A stretch of DNA of 12,789 nucleotides from Tissierellia bacterium. GTDB taxonomy: Bacteria; Bacillota_A; Clostridia; Tissierellales; Peptoniphilaceae. Location: assembly GCA_012728775.1 (NCBI GenBank), contig JAAYEN010000291.1, positions 1 to 12,789 on the forward strand, in the 5' to 3' direction. Every line of letters begins with the position of its first letter. The first letter of the stretch is position 1. Positions 7,881 through 12,789 of this stretch are shown here, piece by piece. The position numbers were made by a program, and so were the translations under genes. The notes under the pieces are model-generated. The model saw only the letters and a program-made list of their open reading frames with translations, made no database searches and was not told the DNA's origin.

Positions 7881-8870
7881 TCATTCTTTTATCTTATCTA
7901 AAATCTCTCCAATATCTCCATCTATACAGATGCTTCTATCTTCTATTTCTCCTGGACAAAAGGCTTCTCCATAATTAATACAGGCATATACGGATTTCTC
8001 ATTTGTCTTCGTCATATGCCAAAAGGGATATTTTATAATCACAGGAGTGTTCACACCTACACCCAATTCCAAGAATAACACACGCATATTTTCATGTATT
8101 CTAAGAAAATCAGAATATGCAGCAGATGCATTATGCCAGCCTTCGTCCTCGACAAAGGAATTATCTGCACGAAGATTTGTCGTCAAATCTGAGCCATCAT
8201 CTGGGCATTTGGGAATCAACTCTGTCGGAATTCTCATAGAAACTTTTCCATTTTCAGGTACTTGATAGACTCCGTCAGAATCTTTTTCAAAACCTTGGGC
8301 CTCCATTGCCATCATCACCCACTCTTCATTGTCGTAGGTTTTCTGAATAGACGGATTCACGCTCTGAAACAGACCGTAGTCTCCTTGGGTATAAAATAAT
8401 CTCTTCTTATCAAAACCAGATCTCTGGAACATATGGTCAACATTTGTAGTGATAACAAAATAATTTTTATCCTTAATCAAATCATATAGCTTTTCATAAA
8501 CAGGTTTAGGTGCATCAATATATCGATTGTAATAGATATGCCTTGCCCACCAAGCCCAGCGTATCTCCTCTTTAGGAAAAGGATAAAATCCACCAGAATA
8601 CATATCTTGGATTCCATACTCCTTTGCAAAATCGAAGAAGTATTTTTCAAATCGTTCACCGCTATATGTCAGACCGGCAGAAGTAGAAAGTCCTGCACCA
8701 GCACCAACTACAATGGCATCTGCATTTTCAATCTCATTTTTCAATCGATGTATCTGTTCTGCTCTTGTTCCTTTTCCAGATGATATGTTCCTGCTAAAAG
8801 ATCTCACTGAATCTAAACCTTTTTGAATTGTCTCTTGATATCCATTGGGCTTATCATAATAATTCTTCAT
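7881..8870 (-). CDS. Class M sirtuin (SirTM-type protein ADP-ribosyltransferase), zinc ribbon degenerate
   Basis: This Sir2-fold protein of 329 aa matches the macrodomain-linked class M sirtuins. By family knowledge these transfer ADP-ribose from NAD+ to a lipoylated GcvH-like carrier rather than deacetylating lysines. Seen here are the NAD loop GAGAGLSTSAGLTYSGERF (56-74), FVITTNVDHMFQRSGF (138-153) with N143 and D145, and YTQGDYGLFQ (160-169). Q162 stands where ordinary sirtuins have the catalytic histidine, a class M mark. FLELGVGVNTPVIIKYPFW (266-284) and CINYGEAFCP follow. The usual four zinc cysteines are mostly gone: the segment after GLFQ is SVNPSIQKTYDN and the second pair reads KCPDDGS, leaving only C222. 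ATG at 8870 is preferred; ATG at 8900 is in frame with a weaker site. The start overlaps the macrodomain gene end by 17 bases, indicating coupling. Confidence 0.9.
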   Translation of the reverse strand: MKNYYDKPNGYQETIQKGLDSVRSFSRNISSGKGTRAEQIHRLKNEIENADAIVVGAGAGLSTSAGLTYSGERFEKYFFDFAKEYGIQDMYSGGFYPFPKEEIRWAWWARHIYYNRYIDAPKPVYEKLYDLIKDKNYFVITTNVDHMFQRSGFDKKRLFYTQGDYGLFQSVNPSIQKTYDNEEWVMMAMEAQGFEKDSDGVYQVPENGKVSMRIPTELIPKCPDDGSDLTTNLRADNSFVEDEGWHNASAAYSDFLRIHENMRVLFLELGVGVNTPVIIKYPFWHMTKTNEKSVYACINYGEAFCPGEIEDRSICIDGDIGEILDKIKE

Positions 8871-9657
8871 AATATCTCTTATCCTCGTCCTTGAAAACAT
8901 TAAAAATTATTCTTTCCATTACATCCGGATGATTTGAAATCCATTTTTCCACTGTATCAATGGCAATCTCCGCCGCTCTTTTGTTAGGAAAATTGTATAC
9001 CCCTGTGGAGATACAACAAAATGCTACGCTTTTCAATCCCTTCTCTAGGCACATATCCAGAGTATTCCAATAGCAATCAGCCAAATTCTTTTCCAATTCT
9101 GGCGTCAAATGACTGTTTACAATAGGACCCACTATATGGATTACTTTCTTAGCTGGAAGATTATAGGCATCTGTAAGCATGGGATTTGCTGTAGGCTGCT
9201 CATAATTCTTCCCATATTTTATCCTCAGCTCTTCCATCTGAGTGTTACATTCCTCTCTAAGCTGTATCCCTGCATATGTGTGAATGCAGTTATCAATGCA
9301 GGTGTGCATCGGTATAAAGCAACCAAGCATTTGGGAATTTGCTGCATTTACAATGGCATCTACTGCAAGTCTTGTAATATCGCCTTGCCAAATAGAAATA
9401 TTATTCCTAATAATTGGAATATCTGAAAGTTGTACTATTCTTTTTTCTTCAGTACAAGCAGATAGATAATCATCTTGGACTTTTATCACTTCATCTGACA
9501 TCGGTTTTGGCATACGAATATTCATAAGAGACTGTAATATCCGCTGTTTATCCCTAGTATCCTTGGGCGTTTGCAAATCCTTATACTCATCAGAATCAGC
9601 CTTAAATTCTTCCACAAGATAATCGAGTCTTTGGTCTTGGGTCATAATTTTATTCAT
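8854..9657 (-). CDS. Zinc-type macrodomain ADP-ribose hydrolase paired with SirTM
   Basis: This 267-aa protein has an N-terminal helical extension (1-80) with the segment RILQSLMNIRMPKPMSD, then a macrodomain. Its motifs are WQGDITRLAVDAIVNAANSQ (90-109), LGCFIPMHTCIDNCIHTYAG (111-130), NLPAKKVIHIVGP (166-178) and CCISTGVYNFPNKRAAEIAI (214-233). C113, H118 and C120 fit the Cys-His-Cys zinc site of the Staphylococcus/Streptococcus macrodomains encoded beside SirTM. By family knowledge that group removes ADP-ribose placed by SirTM, so writer and eraser share this operon. ATG at 9657 has AAGGTAG upstream; a second ATG four codons later is possible. It is the first gene of the cluster, with an extended -10 promoter and a palindrome in the 5' leader. 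No GcvH-L or lipoate ligase gene is adjacent. Confidence 0.93.
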   Translation of the reverse strand: MNKIMTQDQRLDYLVEEFKADSDEYKDLQTPKDTRDKQRILQSLMNIRMPKPMSDEVIKVQDDYLSACTEEKRIVQLSDIPIIRNNISIWQGDITRLAVDAIVNAANSQMLGCFIPMHTCIDNCIHTYAGIQLREECNTQMEELRIKYGKNYEQPTANPMLTDAYNLPAKKVIHIVGPIVNSHLTPELEKNLADCYWNTLDMCLEKGLKSVAFCCISTGVYNFPNKRAAEIAIDTVEKWISNHPDVMERIIFNVFKDEDKRYYEELL

Positions 9658-9743
9658 ATACTACCTTCTTTCTACTGCATTAATAGGACAAACAATGATA
9701 TTTTCTTATTCCCTATCCTCCATAACTTATTCCTTTTAATTAC

Positions 9744-9759
9744 TTCGAATAAATTCGAA
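9744..9759. promoter_or_regulatory. Perfect 16-bp palindrome, operator-like, in the macrodomain leader
   Basis: TTCGAATAAATTCGAA reads as TTCGAAT, two A, ATTCGAA: a perfect 7-bp inverted repeat. It lies about 36 bases downstream of the extended -10 box of the macrodomain-sirtuin operon and about 87 bases before the ATG at 9657. This is the position and form of a dimeric repressor site. No regulator gene is in the window, so the cognate protein is unknown. Confidence 0.5.
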
Positions 9760-9794
9760 TAATCTGGCCATAAATTTCTCTGCAATTTATTGAT

Positions 9795-9803
9795 ATTATA
9801 TCA
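9795..9803 (-). promoter_or_regulatory. Extended -10 promoter of the macrodomain-sirtuin operon
   Basis: On the minus strand TGATATAAT is a consensus extended -10 (TGnTATAAT). No good -35 hexamer is present at 17 bases, which extended -10 promoters tolerate. The leader to the ATG at 9657 would be about 130 bases. Confidence 0.55.
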
Positions 9804-9856
9804 TATCGTATTTCTATCTGGAATGAGGGATAAATTGTAAAGTTTCTATAAATAAG

Positions 9857-9886
9857 TTGGAATCTTCTTCTTAGTAGTGATATTAT
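9857..9886 (+). promoter_or_regulatory. Promoter of the PF06541-type membrane protein gene
   Basis: TTGGAA (9857-9862) and TATTAT (9881-9886) are 18 bases apart, and TGA before TATTAT gives an extended -10. Transcription would begin about 40 bases before the ATG at 9933. It diverges from the macrodomain promoter at 9795-9803. Confidence 0.6.
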
Positions 9887-9932
9887 ATTAACTATAGTGT
9901 TTGTAAATATGATTTAGAAAGCAAGGTTGAAG

Positions 9933-10718
9933 ATGATTAGGGAATTTTTATTTTATTTTTTGGTATATGCCTTCTTGGGTTGGTGCACAGAAGTGGTTTA
10001 TGCGGCGCTAACTACAGGTAAATTTGTGAATAGGGGATATTTGAGTGGACCTTATTGTCCCATTTATGGATTTGGCTGCATTTTTGTACTTATGAGTTTG
10101 AATGATTTGATAAACAACAAGATATTGTTATTTTTAGGCTCAGTTGCTATCACCTCTGTTTTGGAATTTCTGGTGGGTTGGTTTTTGGAAAAAATATTCC
10201 ACCAAAAGTTTTGGGATTATTCTACGAGACCTTTTAATTTAAAGGGTTATATATGTTTGCAATTTTCAATTATGTGGGGAATCGGATGTATGTTAGTGGT
10301 GGATTACCTTCACCCTACAATCCAGATAATCTACGGATTTTTGCCGGCTATTATCACCACAATATTCTTAGTAATCGGAAGCGGTAGCATTTTAGTAGAT
10401 ACAATCATAAGCACAAATTCTATTTTGAAACTAAATAAAGAGCTAAAAAGACTTCACGAAATCTCCGATAGATTAAAAGAAATTTCCGATGACCTGGGAG
10501 CGAATTTAGCCAAAACTTCCATTGAAATCCAAAAAGACGCTGACGAAACGAAAGCAAAAATTGAAAGTTTAAGAGCTGAGCAAAGGGTTCTTTCAGAAAA
10601 ACGAAGAGAAAAACTTAGAGAAAATGCTAGAAAGCGTAGAAGAATGTTAAGGGCACTTCCATCTTGGATCCACAAGGAATTCCAAAGGGAGTTGGAAGAA
10701 TTAAAGGATAGATTGTAA
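9933..10718 (+). CDS. Five-helix membrane protein, putative ABC-transporter type IV (PF06541-like)
   Basis: This 261-aa protein resembles the family labelled putative ABC transporter permease (ABC_trans_CmpB, PF06541), common in Clostridia. The function is not established; no ATPase partner lies nearby, so the name should be read loosely. It begins MIREFLFYFLVYAFLGWCTE and has hydrophobic spans near residues 4-26, 42-58, 64-86, 107-127 and 131-159. Family-like motifs are FLGWCTEV, NRGYLSGPYCPIYGFG (33-48) and the FWDYS segment (93-97). After the last span, residues 165-235 form a long charged helix or coiled coil ending in a basic stretch, EKRREKLRENARKRRR (222-237). The frame opens at TTG 9927, but ATG at 9933 with AAGG 6 bases upstream is the better start. 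It stands alone on the plus strand. Confidence 0.8.
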   Translation: MIREFLFYFLVYAFLGWCTEVVYAALTTGKFVNRGYLSGPYCPIYGFGCIFVLMSLNDLINNKILLFLGSVAITSVLEFLVGWFLEKIFHQKFWDYSTRPFNLKGYICLQFSIMWGIGCMLVVDYLHPTIQIIYGFLPAIITTIFLVIGSGSILVDTIISTNSILKLNKELKRLHEISDRLKEISDDLGANLAKTSIEIQKDADETKAKIESLRAEQRVLSEKRREKLRENARKRRRMLRALPSWIHKEFQRELEELKDRL

Positions 10719-10723
10719 TGTTT

Positions 10724-10792
10724 GGTGTAGCGGTTGCACTCTATGCGACCTGGAAAATTTGAGTTCCATTCTCTAATTTTCCAAATGACACC
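10724..10792 (+). other. Compact foldable element resembling a three-way junction
   Basis: Starting 6 bases after the membrane protein stop, GGTGT (10724-10728) can pair with ACACC (10788-10792). Inside, GGTTGCA (10732-10738) pairs with TGCGACC (10744-10750) around a CTCTA loop, with one G-U pair. Directly next to it TGGAAAATT (10751-10759) pairs with AATTTTCCA (10775-10783), and its loop holds a further GAG/CTC stem with a 7-base TTCCATT loop. It is not a tRNA: no anticodon arm or GTTCRA loop. It may be a 3'-UTR structure, a small RNA or a degenerate mobile repeat; strand is a guess. Confidence 0.4.
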
Positions 10793-10977
10793 TTCGGTAA
10801 GTTTGCAGTTAACAATGAACAGTTGACAGTTGGCTGCGCCTTCGCATAATATATAGAACCTGTTAAACATTTTATAAAGTTCAAATTCGTCTTTGTACCA
10901 ACGAGACACATGGAAATACACCCCCTACAATCAACATTTTGAATATGTCGTAACGAGATGAAGTTGCATGGCTTTAA

Positions 10978-10994
10978 GTGGCATACAATGCCAC
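10978..10994. repeat. Hairpin GTGGCAT/ATGCCAC, part of a degenerate intergenic repeat
   Basis: A perfect 7-bp stem with a 3-base loop lies beyond the methyltransferase stop. On the minus strand it follows TGTAGAC, and a second unit beginning TGTAGGGGG lies at about 10926-10904 with a G-U-rich fold. Both look like worn copies of short palindromic dispersed repeats. No U tract follows in the methyltransferase direction, so it is not a standard terminator. Confidence 0.35.
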
Positions 10995-11028
10995 GTCTAC
11001 AGTTTTATATTCATTTTTTAATTAAAAA

Positions 11029-11700
11029 CTATTCCTTACTTACAATCAAAAACAAACTAGATTCATCTACTTCCTCAATTTCAAATTGAAACCCTAATTC
11101 TTCCCCTATTTTTTGGAAATCTTCTTCCGAATGAGTGATTCCTCGAAATCCGTCTTTGCAAACTATTACCCCATCTTTTGTATTTTCCGTGTCGATTTCA
11201 CCTAGGAGACCTTTGTCAGCTTGTTCTTGAAACCATTCTAGTCTGATGTCCCAAAAGTTTTCGCTGTAGCTGCTGAAATATCCTTTGCCTCCTGGCTTTA
11301 CCAAATCCATAATAGATTTTATCGTATCCAGATTTGCTTTCATGGCGGATAGTCCATTTTGCAAGCACAGAACTACGTCAAACTCCTCGTCCAAGTTCAT
11401 GTTATGCACGTCCATTACCATCATATTAGCCCTTGGAAAATCTTTTAAATATTCTAATCCCAATTCCACATTGCCCTTAGAAATATCTATTCCTGTGATA
11501 CTAGCACATTTAGGAGCCAATTCTTTTATAATTCTTCCATAACCTGCACCTAGTTCCAAAACATTTTCACTGCCTGTCAATCTGTTCTTTACATATTTAA
11601 TTTCTTCGTCTAAATATTGTTTTGCTCGAGGAATATTCGTATCATAAACTTTGAATAATTTTTCTGAGTTTAATTTGTCGTCATAATAATTGGCCTTCAC
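11029..11700 (-). CDS. Class I SAM-dependent methyltransferase
   Basis: This 223-aa cytosolic enzyme has the Rossmann methyltransferase core. Motif I is VLELGAGYGR (47-56), the acidic residue after strand 2 is in TGIDIS (69-74), motif II is near MVMDVHNMN (94-102) with D97, motif III is FDVVLCLQNGLSAM (107-120), and the post-III LVKPGGKGYFSSYSEN strand follows. The N-terminal segment MKANYYDDKLNSEKLFKVYD and a C-terminal two-strand segment complete a normal small-molecule methyltransferase. The substrate cannot be deduced. The start is GTG at 11700, with GGAGG 6 bases upstream; the overlapping ATG at 11702 is out of frame and stops at once. An intrinsic terminator lies upstream, after the M20 gene, so this gene probably has its own promoter in the very AT-rich 11703-11743 interval, where TATAAT (11732-11727) is one candidate -10. 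Confidence 0.88.
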   Translation of the reverse strand: MKANYYDDKLNSEKLFKVYDTNIPRAKQYLDEEIKYVKNRLTGSENVLELGAGYGRIIKELAPKCASITGIDISKGNVELGLEYLKDFPRANMMVMDVHNMNLDEEFDVVLCLQNGLSAMKANLDTIKSIMDLVKPGGKGYFSSYSENFWDIRLEWFQEQADKGLLGEIDTENTKDGVIVCKDGFRGITHSEEDFQKIGEELGFQFEIEEVDESSLFLIVSKE

Positions 11701-11743
11701 ATTTTTCCTCCTATAATATTTAATTAATTATATTTTATCATAG

Positions 11744-11779
11744 AAAAAGTAGGTTGAAAATTTTTTATTTCAACCTACT
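11744..11779 (-). terminator. Intrinsic terminator of the M20 amidohydrolase gene
   Basis: On the minus strand AGTAGGTTGAAA (11779-11768), an 8-base loop, and TTTCAACCTACT (11759-11748) form a perfect 12-bp stem ending in a run of U. It lies about 20 bases after the M20 stop, in the right orientation. Confidence 0.88.
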
Positions 11780-11799
11780 CTTGTAATTTATTAAAATAT

Positions 11800-12789
11800 T
11801 TATTTATTTAAAAAATCATTTACAAATTTTACTGTAGAGATAACTCCCATCTTCATAGCTTCTTCATCTACGTCGAAACGAACGTTATGATGTTCTGCTC
11901 CTGAGCCTACTTCTTCGTTTTGTATTCCTAAAAATGTTAATATCGATGGAGCTACTTCTGAATATCTTCCGAAGGATTCTGATGCATACCAGTTTGTGCC
12001 CTTAGTGACAGCACCTTCTGGAAGTATTTCCATTAAAGCTTCTTCTGCGATACGAGAAACTTCTTCGTCATTCACGACTGGGTTTAAAGTTTTGAAGTTA
12101 ACTGGTGTGTCGTAGATGAATTCCACATCACAATAATGGGCTTTTGCAGTGTGTTCAACCGTGTGCATTAATACATCAATGGCGTGTTTTCCTTCTTCCA
12201 AATTGAAAAATCTCAAAGATCCGCCGATGCTGACTTTATCTGGAATGATATTTCTCGCTGTTCCACCATTAATCATAGTGATACCCAAAGTAACTGTCTC
12301 TTCTACATCGAGTCTGTTTGCCCAAGCTGAACCCAAAGCAGTCAATACATTGGCCGCTGCAAATACTGGATTGATGGATAAGTCTGGCCTAGATCCGTGT
12401 CCGCCCCTGCCGATAATATCAAAGGCAATTCCAGAAACCCCAGCCATTCTAGGTCCAGCTTCTACGTTAATAGTCCCTGATGGCATAAAAGACGTTACGT
12501 GAATTCCCCAAACTGCATCGACATTTTTATCCTTGATTCCTGCCAGCATAGCTTCTATTCCCGTTCCAGCTTCTTCACCTTCTTCAAAGAGAAACAGTAC
12601 TTTTCCTGTAAGTTCGTCTTTAAGTTCTGTAAGAATCTTTGCAGTTGTCAAAGCCATGGACATATGAGCATCATGTCCGCAAGAGTGACATACACCTTCG
12701 TTTTTTGAGACGTATTTCTTTTTCCCCTTTAGATTTTCTTCGCTTTCTGGCATAGCTAATGCATCGATATCAGCTCTTATAGCCACAGT
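11800..12789 (-). CDS. M20 family metallopeptidase/amidohydrolase (M20D-like), 5' end outside window
   Basis: The frame is open from the window edge to TAA at 11800 (330 codons) and so lacks its N-terminus; the first visible residues, TVAIRADIDALAMPESE, are the internal strand around the vALRADmDALP motif. Further M20D marks are GVCHSCGHDAHMSMALTTAK with the metal-binding Cys/His/Asp/His residues, FLFEEGEEAGTGIEAML with the catalytic glutamate pair, WGIHV, and the lid-domain GRGGHGSRPD. The ending AEHHNVRFDVDEEAM holds the late metal histidine region. Relatives are zinc/manganese hydrolases acting on N-acyl amino acids, such as hippurate, indole-acetyl amino acids or peptidyl amides; substrate is not readable here. 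GTG at 12786 is an internal valine, not the start. A strong terminator follows the gene. It looks intact as far as it is visible. Confidence 0.93.
   Translation of the reverse strand, partial: TVAIRADIDALAMPESEENLKGKKKYVSKNEGVCHSCGHDAHMSMALTTAKILTELKDELTGKVLFLFEEGEEAGTGIEAMLAGIKDKNVDAVWGIHVTSFMPSGTINVEAGPRMAGVSGIAFDIIGRGGHGSRPDLSINPVFAAANVLTALGSAWANRLDVEETVTLGITMINGGTARNIIPDKVSIGGSLRFFNLEEGKHAIDVLMHTVEHTAKAHYCDVEFIYDTPVNFKTLNPVVNDEEVSRIAEEALMEILPEGAVTKGTNWYASESFGRYSEVAPSILTFLGIQNEEVGSGAEHHNVRFDVDEEAMKMGVISTVKFVNDFLNK

Larger units (their letters stand above)
10719..11028. other. Gene-free interval with a structured element and degenerate repeats
   Basis: About 310 bases lie between the convergent ends of the membrane protein and methyltransferase genes. 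I see no convincing gene: the frame read leftwards from 10921 runs through the repeat-like stretch (giving CQLFIVNCKL) and into the antisense of the membrane protein gene, with no ribosome site. Contents are a three-way-junction-like fold (10724-10792), a tandem-like AACAATGAACAGTTGACAG stretch (10809-10831), small hairpins including TGCG/CGCA near 10835-10847 and GTGGCAT/ATGCCAC (10978-10994), and an AT palindrome (11015-11028). No classical U-tracted terminator was found for either convergent gene. Confidence 0.6.

Noticed and set aside
10724..10792. tRNA-like gene
   Set aside because: GTAGCGG and GAGTTC recall D- and T-arms, but there is no anticodon arm, the T-loop lacks the GTTCRA pattern and the outer stem has only 5 pairs.
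10454..10921. Minus-strand open frame of 155 codons
   Set aside because: Its second half is antisense to the membrane protein gene and its first half runs through repeat-like DNA giving CQLFIVNCKL; there is no ribosome site.
1..12789. CRISPR arrays, insertion sequences, phage genes or rRNA
   Set aside because: No regularly spaced direct repeats, transposase or phage motifs, or rRNA segments were seen on either strand.

Overview
The window is AT-rich DNA with strong GGAGG-type ribosome binding sites, tightly overlapping genes, a cobalamin riboswitch and intrinsic terminators. Together with the protein families, this points to a low-GC Gram-positive anaerobe of the Clostridia/Tissierellia kind. 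The genus cannot be fixed from the sequence alone.

Bases 1-6253 (minus strand) hold a tetrapyrrole operon read hemA, precursor of sirohydrochlorin dehydrogenase (sirC-like), a three-domain hemC-cobA-hemD fusion, hemB and hemL (cut by the window edge). Adjacent genes overlap or are one base apart. The set converts glutamyl-tRNA to 5-aminolevulinate (HemA, HemL), to porphobilinogen (HemB), to uroporphyrinogen III (HemC, HemD), then to precorrin-2 (CobA/SUMT) and sirohydrochlorin (SirC). The leader between promoter and hemA contains a recognisable cobalamin riboswitch followed by an intrinsic terminator, so the operon appears to serve corrinoid synthesis and to be shut off by B12.

Bases 6338-9803 (minus strand) hold a likely stress or signalling operon: a zinc-type macrodomain, a class M sirtuin (SirTM), a GNAT acetyltransferase, a small three-helix membrane protein, and a flavodoxin-fold NAD(P)H oxidoreductase interrupted by an in-frame TAG. 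SirTM plus macrodomain is the known pair that adds and removes ADP-ribose on a lipoylated GcvH-like protein, but no GcvH-L or lipoate ligase gene is visible here. The sirtuin has also lost most of its zinc-ribbon cysteines. A perfect palindrome lies between the extended -10 promoter and the macrodomain gene.

Bases 9857-10718 (plus strand) encode a PF06541-type membrane protein with a coiled-coil basic tail. It is followed by about 310 bases without a gene, which hold a compact three-way-junction-like fold and degenerate intergenic repeats. Bases 11029-12789 (minus strand) encode a SAM-dependent methyltransferase and, upstream of it, a 5'-truncated M20 peptidase/amidohydrolase with its own intrinsic terminator.
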